Shown one piece after another: positions 23,944 through 34,200 of a DNA stretch of 64,000 bases. This stretch comes from UBA1181 sp045226255 (lineage in GTDB: Bacteria; Bacteroidota; Bacteroidia; Bacteroidales; Paludibacteraceae), in NCBI GenBank assembly GCA_045226255.1, contig JBGVCG010000009.1, forward strand, positions 1 through 64,000. The letters run 5' to 3'. The notes beneath the pieces are model-generated. The model was not told where the DNA came from. It was given only the letters and a program-made list of their open reading frames with translations, and did not search any database. Numbering within the stretch: the first letter of the stretch is position 1; the number at the start of each line of letters is the position of its first letter. The position numbers and the translations under genes were made by a program.

Positions 23944-24016
23944 CCCCAGGGCGTTGCCCATGGGCTATATCTGTCAAGGCCTTTCAGGCCTATTCGCTTA
24001 ATGTTAGGGCGAATAG
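23944..24016. repeat. REP-like palindromic intergenic repeat
   Basis: Downstream of expansin and upstream of frr lies a cluster of palindromes: CCCAGGGCGTTGCCCATGGG, AGGCCTTTCAGGCCT, and an 8-bp inverted repeat CTATTCGC/GCGAATAG (23990-23997 and 24009-24016). It resembles dispersed palindromic repeats found between genes in Bacteroidota genomes. There is no coding potential. Confidence 0.5.
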
Positions 24017-24060
24017 TATGGTTACCTGCGCATATGTCTATCTGCCATTTCGATTCCTTG

Positions 24061-24093
24061 CATAGTAAATCGTAAATAGCTAATAGTAAAAAA
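24061..24093 (-). repeat. Copy of a dispersed TTTACTATTTA-type repeat
   Basis: The minus strand reads TTTACTATTAGCTATTTACG followed by ATTTACTATG. This is nearly the same unit as the two plus-strand copies at 37252-37285 and 37295-37328, 13 kb away and inverted. Confidence 0.55.
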
Positions 24094-25020
24094 CTATTGT
24101 TTTGCCCGCAAATGATACCGTATGTGTCCCGCCCGGTCCATCTCCTTCAGGATTGTCGGGCTGGTTCTCTCCTTGAGGGCTTCCAGCGCCTCGTCCCAAT
24201 CCTTGTAGGTGCGCAGGTATCTACCCATGATGTCGTAGGCCTCTATGCGCAGGAGGTCCTGGAGGGGTTCCTCCTTCATGGTCACCTCTACGCTTGTGGG
24301 TTTCTCCTCTTCGCAGTTGTGGAGGGGGAACTGCACGCCCGTGTTGATCTCCACGCCAGCCTCGTATTCGATCGGGGCGGTTGTGACGGTGTCCCCTTCG
24401 CAGGATATGAGACGGAAGACGTAGGGACCGATCTTCGTCTTGTCCTCGTCTATGCCAGCGTTCTCGACGTAGAAGTTATACATCTCCCGGTGGATGGGCA
24501 CGAAGGTGCCGTCGCTGCGTTGGTACTCCAATTGGCTGATTCTGTAACGGATGTCGTAGAATATTGCCTTGAAGTAGAATTGGCTGGTTCCCTTCTCGAA
24601 CTTGACCTTGATGTCCTCTTCCTCGCAGGGGATGAATTGCCAGCGGATAGGGATCCTTCCCGCTTCCATGGTTCCTATCTTGACGAAGGAGCCAGTGCTG
24701 AAATCGATGTCGCCCGGCTTACATTCCGGGCAGCGGTCCACCACCTTCACGGTGACTTCCCCCAGCGGACCGAACGCCCTCACGCAGGCGCCGCAGGCGA
24801 AGCTGCTGTCGTATTGGGAGTGGTTCATCGCGCAGTGGAAGATATCGTCCTCCTCCACGTATATGCCGCAGTTTCCGCCGTTGCTGCCGGCCACGCCACC
24901 GTACTGCGTGCCTTCGCCGGTGTACCAAGTGGTGTCGCATGCTTGGATGGGGAATGCGTTTGCGGTGAGCCTGGTGAGCAGGCACAGTGCGAGGAGGGTA
25001 AGGGTTTTGGTGCTTTTCAT
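24094..25020 (-). CDS. Secreted bacterial expansin (DPBB plus CBM63-like domain)
   Basis: This 308-residue protein starts MKSTKTLTLLALCLL (ATG 25018-25020), a signal peptide. Residues about 25-130 form a double-psi beta-barrel with the expansin pattern TWYTGEGTQYGG, six or more Cys, VKVVDRCPEC and the conserved Asp in GDIDFS followed by FVKIGTMEAGRIPI. Residues about 135-235 match the CBM63-like expansin C-domain (VKFEKGTSQFYFKAI, YNFYVENAG). Expansins loosen cellulose networks without hydrolysis. The last 60 residues begin like a T9SS C-terminal domain (RIEAYDIMGRYLRTY) but then diverge. The gene starts 14 bp after the beta-helix gene, suggesting cotranscription. Function on plant or bacterial wall is inferred from the family. 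Confidence 0.85.
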   Translation of the reverse strand: MKSTKTLTLLALCLLTRLTANAFPIQACDTTWYTGEGTQYGGVAGSNGGNCGIYVEEDDIFHCAMNHSQYDSSFACGACVRAFGPLGEVTVKVVDRCPECKPGDIDFSTGSFVKIGTMEAGRIPIRWQFIPCEEEDIKVKFEKGTSQFYFKAIFYDIRYRISQLEYQRSDGTFVPIHREMYNFYVENAGIDEDKTKIGPYVFRLISCEGDTVTTAPIEYEAGVEINTGVQFPLHNCEEEKPTSVEVTMKEEPLQDLLRIEAYDIMGRYLRTYKDWDEALEALKERTSPTILKEMDRAGHIRYHLRAKQ

Positions 25021-25034
25021 AATCCGTAATATTT

Positions 25035-28000
25035 TTAAATCGTATATGGAATCGTCTCTAATTCGAGTGTCATTGGATATGGCTTGACCATGTAAGATAG
25101 GGTGTCTGCGCAATGTAGTCTCAATTGCCCTGATACTAATCGAATGTAAGCTTTGTAATCTCCTACCTCCAACATTTTGTCACCCACGGTGTAAGTTCCA
25201 TCGTATCTTGTGCTCCATGCAATTGTTCCCGTGTCATATTTTAGGTAAAGTACTGCGCTTGTTGGATTGCCATCTGGTGCCACTGTCAGTTTTGCTTTAT
25301 AATAAATTATAGCTGATACTGGGGTGTAATTTGGATCTGCAATTTTAGCTACCACATCGTAAAAATTGATTCGAGCCAGCACCACCGTGCTATTTACTGA
25401 ATATGCGTTTTCACAAATCAATTTCACATGCAAATTTGTGGAATCGGGATAAATGTACAAAGGGTGTGTCGTTGGGAATGCTATTCCTGTCAAATAACGT
25501 TCGTAATAATACTTGGTTGGTGCAACACGCAAATCACTTCCACTGACAATAGGTGTAGCGACATTTATGTTTTTATTGTCTGAAACGCTTAATTCGCCAT
25601 CTATTTTTGCTGTATCGATATAGGCATCGCCTATCCTTGCCAGCACATTCCCCAGACAGTTAATGAATGTGTTGTTAATTATTTTAACGGAGTTATTTAC
25701 TTTCGCTGAAAGTTTCAATACCCCCACGGATACATTGACGAACTCAATGATGTTGTTCTCAATATCAATATCCTCAATGTTCGGATATTGACCTACACTC
25801 TCCAATGGATGAAATTGGAATAGGTTTATCGGCACATTGCCGCTGCGTACACCTGTAAATTTGTATGTGTTGTTGCGGCATGTGAAATTGATGGCATAGA
25901 AATAACTCGAACGCAACAAAACCTGCGGAGCATATATTTTATTGCCTTCTACCACTACGGAATCCATGTAGAAGCCCTCGTTTGTTGAGTGCATGGTCAT
26001 TCGTGCGGGATTATTTATATGGGAGTGCACTGCGTAGATTTCCGGGTGAATTTCCACAACATTATTGATAAATGATCGAGTATGCATTGTGTATGGGTTG
26101 TTGTATGCCTTCGATTTAAATATCTCACAATAAACATTCGCATTCGATCCTAAACTAAGAATGTCATTGACGATATTATTTGCATAGGTGACAATGTCGT
26201 CAGACAAATAGCAATCGTAAGTGGCAGTCTGTGTTGATGTGGAATTGTTGACTGTGACACATTTGGCAATTATATTGTTGCGAAAAATCGTTTCGTGTTG
26301 CTCGCTTAGCACTGCACAGTGGTATGTGGTAAGCTGATCAACGTTATCCACTATCCAAACTCCGCCATCAAAGTGGTTGCCCGTGATGTCCGTTTTCCCC
26401 GAATAGCTACTTGCCAACGCTGCATTATTAAATTCATTGTTTCTGCTGATATTAATGGCAACGTTATAATTGGTGAACGAATTGTTAATGATTTTGACGG
26501 ATCCGAACACTGCATCGTAAATTTTTATGCCATTGTAGTGTTTAGGGTTGAATCCATTCCATTCAATTTTCGAGTTGATAATCCGCAACGAGTGTACTTT
26601 GGGAAAATTTCCTGTGGGTACAAAATCGTAATATTGGAGATTTATCAATGTCCTTATGTTAATAAGATTACAATTTGTGATATGGATATAATCAATGCTA
26701 AAGTCGATAGAATCTGCCATAAACATATTCCAATTCGCATTAAGGTCATTTATGGTCAGATCCTTCATCTCGATGGCGAATCCGTTGCTGACCGTGAGTT
26801 TATACCCCTCATACTGCTCGTCCACTCCTTCCACTTTATCGGAAGTCACATTAATGGTTCCGTTGCACAGATGCAGGGCATAGTCGAGATTTAGATTAGA
26901 GCTTAATCTCATGCATATTGTCTTGCCTTTCAAATCGATTACTTTCACCTTGTTTGCCAATAATGATTGCAGACGGTAGAAGTTGAAATCCGCCCATTCT
27001 GTTCCTTCCCTGAATCCACAAGAGTCAACCTCTCCGATGCAGGCATTCGGAGATGGAATCAGTTGAGGAATCCATTTGCCCCCACATGAAACAAGTTTTA
27101 CAATAACGTTAGGTATTAACGTGCGGTATTTTGTTACTCCATCTGACAAAGTGTCTGTGTAGTCATCGTCACCTATCCACCATTTCGCTTCTGGTAAGGA
27201 CAATATCGCTCCTACACCTGTTTCTTGTGCCGGGTTGTTGAGAAACGCTAGACCTTTTCCTCCGACATTGTTCGTTGAGTTCATTAAAGTAAGTTCAGCA
27301 CCATCTGCGAAGGCTTCACCATTCTGTTTTACTATCCTTCTTATTAGGTAAACGTAGTCTGCATAATCGTTCACGACGATGGTGTTCACACTCTCAGGAA
27401 TTTTCAGAACAGACCATCTGTCAACATTTGTGGATATGTTGTAGGAATCATCGGATAATTTTGTGAGAGGATGGATTCTCGTGAAACTTGTTCCGCTGAC
27501 TGTCGGGGATGTCGCATAGCTGGTTATTGATAATTGGGATGGTTCAACGTTCGAGAAAAAATCTATATTTATCGTATGGTTCAAATCCACATCTTCTGGT
27601 GCGAGCAATATGTTGACATTATAAGCACCCGTTCCTGTTGCATAGCTGTGGGCTATCACGCACAGTCCCAATTCCCTCATTATTGAGACTTTAAAGTTGT
27701 CTATGTCAAAACAGAGTTCAACGTCCACCAATTTTACAAAATTGAGGCCGTCCTTAACAGAACCAAGGATCTTCAACTCAAAGAATTTTGTCGTTGAGGG
27801 AATCTCACAAACAACATGCTTGAATGGTTGTGCGATGGTTGAATTCGTGTCCGAGAATGTTCCTATATAATCAAACAATCCTGGTGCGGAGAGGCTTCTG
27901 CTCTCTCGTTGTTTAGAGTCCATTTCCATAACTTTTCCTCCTTCTAAAAAATATTTACATATAAATTCCACTTGTTTTTTCATTTCAGGAAACCGCACAT

Positions 28001-28061
28001 CATCAACCATTCTCCGTTCAATCAAAACATAACACATTGTAGGAAGCCTTGCAACCTTCAT
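25035..28061 (-). CDS. Large right-handed parallel beta-helix protein
   Basis: The 1008 residues include a long middle region (about 430-830) of short, Asn-rich, I/V-rich coils (VKIINNSFTNYNVAINISRN, IENNIIEFVNVSVGVLK), the signature of right-handed beta-helices as in pectate lyases and phage tail spikes. The N-terminal 430 residues and the last 180 are non-helical beta-rich domains of unknown family. There is no convincing signal peptide. The A/T-rich base and codon use differ clearly from the neighbours, suggesting horizontal acquisition. Start is uncertain (other Met codons at residues 9, 18 and 46). It lies 14 bp upstream of the expansin gene. A polysaccharide lyase or phage-spike-like adhesin are both possible. 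Confidence 0.75.
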   Translation of the reverse strand: MKVARLPTMCYVLIERRMVDDVRFPEMKKQVEFICKYFLEGGKVMEMDSKQRESRSLSAPGLFDYIGTFSDTNSTIAQPFKHVVCEIPSTTKFFELKILGSVKDGLNFVKLVDVELCFDIDNFKVSIMRELGLCVIAHSYATGTGAYNVNILLAPEDVDLNHTINIDFFSNVEPSQLSITSYATSPTVSGTSFTRIHPLTKLSDDSYNISTNVDRWSVLKIPESVNTIVVNDYADYVYLIRRIVKQNGEAFADGAELTLMNSTNNVGGKGLAFLNNPAQETGVGAILSLPEAKWWIGDDDYTDTLSDGVTKYRTLIPNVIVKLVSCGGKWIPQLIPSPNACIGEVDSCGFREGTEWADFNFYRLQSLLANKVKVIDLKGKTICMRLSSNLNLDYALHLCNGTINVTSDKVEGVDEQYEGYKLTVSNGFAIEMKDLTINDLNANWNMFMADSIDFSIDYIHITNCNLINIRTLINLQYYDFVPTGNFPKVHSLRIINSKIEWNGFNPKHYNGIKIYDAVFGSVKIINNSFTNYNVAINISRNNEFNNAALASSYSGKTDITGNHFDGGVWIVDNVDQLTTYHCAVLSEQHETIFRNNIIAKCVTVNNSTSTQTATYDCYLSDDIVTYANNIVNDILSLGSNANVYCEIFKSKAYNNPYTMHTRSFINNVVEIHPEIYAVHSHINNPARMTMHSTNEGFYMDSVVVEGNKIYAPQVLLRSSYFYAINFTCRNNTYKFTGVRSGNVPINLFQFHPLESVGQYPNIEDIDIENNIIEFVNVSVGVLKLSAKVNNSVKIINNTFINCLGNVLARIGDAYIDTAKIDGELSVSDNKNINVATPIVSGSDLRVAPTKYYYERYLTGIAFPTTHPLYIYPDSTNLHVKLICENAYSVNSTVVLARINFYDVVAKIADPNYTPVSAIIYYKAKLTVAPDGNPTSAVLYLKYDTGTIAWSTRYDGTYTVGDKMLEVGDYKAYIRLVSGQLRLHCADTLSYMVKPYPMTLELETIPYTI

Positions 28062-28246
28062 TTATGCCATACACATCACATTGGTACTCCACAGAACAAA
28101 AACAACCGATAAAATGCTAGTATGTCGGTAAAAATATAAATTTAACAAGAAAAATAAAAATTATATTGTGTACTTTTTTGAAAATCAGTTTATTTTTTAT
28201 ATTTTAGTAAAAATAACATTATGTCTCACACTCAAATCTAAAGCTT

Positions 28247-31200
28247 ATGAGAAAGACCTTTACCACATTATTTTTGTTGCTGGTCACCTGCTATGTTGCT
28301 TCCGCAGCCAACTATCTTACTCTTACGGCGAGGGTAGACGGAGCCTATTTCTCCAAATCTGTCACAGGGTCAGCAAATCCGAACATTGAATACTCTTTGG
28401 ATGATGGGCAGACATGGACCGAACTCGCAAAAAAAGCAGTCACTTTGGAAAAGGTGGGCGACAAGGCCCTGCTAAGAGGGGTCAATCCAGAGGGGTTTTC
28501 CTTTGGAATCAATAGTTACACATGTTTCGTCTCATCTAGTTCCATTGCAGCAAGTGGAAGTGTGATGAGTCTGATTGATGGAGTGGGTGAAACCGATACG
28601 ATCCCCAATGCGAGGTGTTTTTACAGATTGTTTTACAATTTCCCCAATCTGGTGAGTGCCCCCGAACTGTCTGCCACAATGTTGGCTGAGAACTGTTATG
28701 AGGAAATGTTTAATGGTTGTAAGACACTACCGAATGCCCCCGCACTCCCCGCCACAAAGTTGTCTAAAAATTGCTACAATGGAATGTTTAATGGATGCCG
28801 TAACCTGAGACAAGCACCAGAACTCCCTGCTACAACATTGGCTGAGGGGTGCTACCAAAACATGTTTAAAGGATGTAAGAACATATCGAATGCGCCGGAT
28901 CTCTCAGTCCAAGAACTGGCCAAAGACTGTTACAACGGGATGTTTTATGGTTGTACCGGCTTGACACAAGCACCTGAACTGCCCGCTACCACATTGGCCA
29001 ATTCATGCTACAAGGATATGTTTTATGGTTGCACTAAATTGGCACAAGCACCTGAACTGCCTGCCACCACATTGGATATCGGATGCTACAGCGGAATGTT
29101 TTATGGTTGTACTGGCCTGATACAAGCACCTGAACTACCCGTCACGGAACTAGCTGTTGGATGCTACAGCAGAATGTTTTATGGTTGTACTGGCCTGACG
29201 CAGGCACCTGAACTACCTTCCACTACGCTAGCCACGAACTGTTACGCATATATGTTCCAGAATTGCTCCAGTCTGACGCATGCACCCGAACTACCCGCCA
29301 CGGAATTGGCCGAAACTTGCTACATGAGCATGTTCAATGGTTGCTCCAGCCTGACACAAGCACCTGAACTGCCTGCTGCGACGTTGGTCAAAAACTGTTA
29401 CGCCTATATGTTTGACGGATGCCAAAATATCTCGCAAATTAAGGTCAACTTCACCGAGTGGATGGAGTGGGATCCCGAACATCGCTATGGGAGCGGCACT
29501 TGGGCCAGTGGAGTAGCCTCCCACGGTACATTCATCTGCCCGAAAGCGTTGCCTAAACAATACGAAGATTACGGCGCAAAAATACCTCCGAGATGGGAGG
29601 TGCAATATATCGATGCCGAGGAACCCGATACGACGGGGTGCATCGCTTGGATGGATAGTCTTACCATATACGTGACCAGAGCCGAGGGCCTTGTTGAGGT
29701 ATACAATCTTGGGGGTGAACATCTGCATAGCGCTCAGGCCAACGCCTCCGATACGATAAGTTTCACTATGCCTGACTACGGTGTCTATCTTATCAAGAAC
29801 GATACGAATACCGTGAAGGTTTGCCTCTACAATTACCTTACCTTCACAGCTGGGGTAGACAATTGCCGTTTCACGATAAGACGCAAATCGGCTGCTTCAT
29901 ATGATAATATCTTCTACTCTTTGGATTACGGACAGACATGGTCCAAATACTTTTTCGGCGATACGGTCACGTTGGCCCAAAAGGGTGATAAGGCCTTATT
30001 GCAGGGGAACAACCCGAATGGGTTCTCCATTGGTTACGACAGTAACGCCGACAGCCCTGAAAAATACATTCACTTCGTCATCCTCGATTCCATCGCCGCG
30101 AGCGGTAGTGTGATGAGCCTGATAGACAGCACGGGGCGTAAGGATACGGTACCGTCTAAATGGTGCTTCTATGGCTTGTTTGCTGACTGTGACAAGCTGA
30201 CGCAGGCACCCGAACTGCCCGCCACCACATTAACTAACTGTTGCTACAAGGAAATGTTCCGTGGATGCACCGGTTTGACGCAAGCGCCCGAACTGCCCGC
30301 CACCACACTGGCAGTCCGTTGCTATCAGGAAATGTTCCGTGGATGCAGCGGCTTGACACAAGCACCTGCATTGCCTGCCACCACATTAACAGACTATTGC
30401 TACCAGGGTATGTTTCAGGAATGTACAGATTTGACGCAGGCACCCGAACTTTCTGCCACCGTAGTGGCAGACTATTGCTGTCAGGGTATGTTCCAGGACT
30501 GCAGTAGCCTGACACAGGCGCCCTCACTTCCTGCCATCGCATTGGCTCCTAGCTGCTACTCCGGTATGTTCTACAATTGCACCAGTCTGACGAAGGCACC
30601 AGAACTGCCTGCCACTACGCTGGCCTATTATTGCTATGCGGGCATGTTTAACGGTTGCACCAACCTGACGCAGGCGCCTGAACTCCCCGCCACTACGCTG
30701 GCTAACAGTTGCTACGCCGCCATGTTCGCGGATTGTGTGAATCTCTCACAGGCACCCGCACTGCCCGCCACGAGGTTGTTCAATTATTGCTACCAAAGTA
30801 TGTTTGAAGGATGCACCAGCCTGACGCAGGCGCCCGCACTCCCCGCTGACACGATGGCCTACTATTGCTACTGCAGGATGTTCGAGCGTTGTAGTGGATT
30901 AACGCAAGCTCCTGAACTGCCAGCCCTCAAATTGCATAATGGATGCTACTCCCTTATGTTCGCCGGTTGTACCAGTCTGACGCAGGCTCCAGAACTACCG
31001 GCCACCACACTGGTTAATGAGTGCTACAAATACATGTTTAAGAACTGCACCAGTCTGACGCAGGCACCCGAATTGCCTGCCACGAAACTTGTTACGGCTT
31101 GTTACGGACATATGTTTGATGAATGTCGTAGCCTCTCTTTCATCAAGGTCAACTTCTCGAATTGGGTCGTATGGTTTTCTGACACGGACCATGAAGACAC

Positions 31201-34200
31201 CTGGGTCAAAAACGTAGCCACTACCGGCACATTCGTCTGTCCGAAGGATTTGACTATACAATATGGCGACAATAGAATCCCGGAGGGATGGAATGTGCAA
31301 TTCATCAAGGAGGAGGTGGTCTTCTCCGCTTGGGGTGAGGATCATACCATCCACGTGGTCGGTGCCGAGGGCCTTGTCGAAGTCTATGACGACAACGGAG
31401 AACTGTTGCACAGCGCACAGGCCAGCATCGATGATACGGCCAGCTTCATAATGTCCGATTACGGAGTCTACGTCGTCAAGACAGACAGCGACAGCGTGAA
31501 GGTATGTTTGTACAACTACCTCACCCTTACATCGGAACAGGACGGATCGGGGTTCTCCATGGAATATAAATCTTCGCAGGCAGGAGTAAAACTCCCTACT
31601 GTCCAGTACTCTTTGGACTATGGACGGACTTGGAATGATCTCACATTCTACCAAGAAGTCTCTTTGGAAAAGAAAAACGCCAAGGTTTTCCTGCGGGGAG
31701 ATAATCCTGATGGATTTTCACAGGGAAGCAATGCCTATGTGTACTTTAAGTTGCGAGGCCACTACTCCGCGAGCGGTAGCGTGATGAGCCTGGTAGATAG
31801 CACGGCTTCGAGCACGACAATTCCGAACGAGGGTTGCTTCTATGGCTTGTTCAATAACTGCGCTGGCCTGACGCAGGCGCCCGAACTCCCCGCCACGACG
31901 TTGACCAACAATTGTTATGTGATTATGTTTAATGGTTGCACGAGACTGACGCAAGCACCTGAGCTCCCTGCCGCCGCATTGACTAAAAATTGCTACTATG
32001 GAATGTTTAGGGGATGTAGTGGACTCACGCAAGCGCCGGAACTTCCAGCCACCACATTGGCCAACAGTTGCTACTATGAAATGTTCAAGGGGTGCACCAG
32101 CCTGACGCAGACGCCGGCACTTCCAATCACCGCATTGGACACCAAATGCTACTACGGAATGTTTAATGGGTGCACAGGACTCACGCAAGCGCCTGAACTG
32201 CCTGCCACCACGTTGGCTAACAGTTGCTATGGCGAAATGTTCAAGGGTTGCACGGGTCTGACACAGGCACCTGTACTCTCCTCCACGAAGCTGGCTAACA
32301 GCTGTTACGTCGGAATGTTTGAGGAGTGCAGAAGCCTGGTGCAGGCGCCTGAACTCCCTGCCACCACATTGGCTCCTGGTTGCTACAACCGCATGTTCAG
32401 TAATTGCGATAGTCTGGCGCAGGCGCCAGAACTGCCCGCCACCACGCTGGCTGGTAGTTGCTACGAAGCCATGTTCAGTGGGTGCGACAAACTGACGCAG
32501 GCGCCGGTACTCCGGGCCACCACGCTGGCTCCTGCCTGCTATAAGGAGATGTTCGCGGACTGCATCTCTTTCACGCAGGCACCTGAACTGCCCGCCACCA
32601 CGCTGGAAAAATATTGCTACTACGGAATGTTCAATCATTGCACTAACTTGACGCAGGCACCGACTCTTCCAGCCGACACATTGGCTGATTACTGCTATGC
32701 GTATATGTTCTCCCGATGCGCCAGCCTGACGCAGGCTCCTGTGATGTCCGCTACCACGCTGGCCACATCTTGTTGCCAGTCCATGTTCGCCTACAGTACC
32801 AGTCTGACGCAAGCGCCAGAACTGCTTGCCACCGAGCTGGCGGAGGGTTGCTACACCTTCATGTTCAATGGGTGCGAGAGCCTTTCCCTCATCAAGGTCC
32901 ACTTCACCGAATGGATCCCTTGGGACGAGGCTGCCGAATCTGATAATTGGGTCGTTGATGTCGCCCCTGCCGGCACATTTGTCTGCCCGAGAGAATTGCC
33001 TGTGAAATATGGAGAGGGCAAAATTCCTGTGGGTTGGGAGGTGCGATATGTCGGTGAGGGAGAGGTGCCCGATTCGGTCTCTTTCTCCGCATGGGGGGAG
33101 AACCTCACCATCCTTGTCAGCGGTGCAGATGGACTCGTCGAGGTGTATGACGCCAACGGAGAACTGTTACAGAATGCTCAGGCTAACACCACCGACACGA
33201 TCAGCTTCTTAATGCCCGACTACGGAGTCTACGTCGTCAAGGCCGACACTGACAGCGTGGAAGTTGTTTTGTGCAACTACCTCACCTTCACTGCCGAAAA
33301 GGACGGGGCTAGTTTCACGATAAACTATAAGAATACCCAATCGAATGTGGAAATGCCTAATGTCGTGTACTCTTTGGATGGCGGACGGAAATGGTATAGA
33401 CTCTCGCACGGAGAATATGTCGTCCTGGAGAAGAAAGGAGACAAGGCCATGCTAAAGGGTATTAACCCTGATGGATTCTCCCAAGGAAGCAATAGCTACG
33501 CTTACTTCGGGACGCGAGGTCTCATCGCCGCGAGCGGTAGCGTGATGAGCTTGATTGGTGACACTGCGGACAGTGATACGATACCGAACGAGGGTTGCTT
33601 CTACGGCTTGTTCAATAACTGTGCTGGCCTGACGCAGGCGCCCGAACTTCCCGCCACGACGTTGACCAACAACTGTTATGTGATTATGTTTAACGGTTGT
33701 ACGAACCTGACGCAGGTGCCTGAGCTTCCTGCCACCACACTGACCAAGAATTGCTACTATGGAATGTTTAGGGGTTGCAGTAAACTGACGCAGGCACCCG
33801 TATTACCTGCCATGGTGCTAACGTATGGCTGCTATTATGAGATGTTTAGAGGATGTGCCAGCCTGACGCAAGCGCCCGAACTTCCTGCCACCACATTGGC
33901 TGAAAATTGCTATCGTGGTATGTTTAACGGTTGCACCAACCTGACACAGACGCCTGAACTGCCTGCCTCAACAATGGCTAAAGGTTGCTATGGCGAAATG
34001 TTCAAAGGTTGCACGGGTCTGACTCAGGCACCTGTACTCTCCTCCACGAAGCTGGCTAACAGCTGTTACGTCGGAATGTTTGAGGATTGCAGCAACCTGG
34101 CGCAGGCGCCTGAACTCCCTGCCACCACATTGGCTTCCGGTTGCTACAACCGCATGTTCAGTAATTGCGATAGTCTGGCGCAGGCACCGGAACTGCCCGC

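Noticed and set aside
31718..32902. 394-codon open frame on the minus strand inside the LRR gene
   Set aside because: It is the antisense frame of the 78-bp coding repeats, which lack stops in that phase. The plus-strand LRR gene explains the DNA fully.
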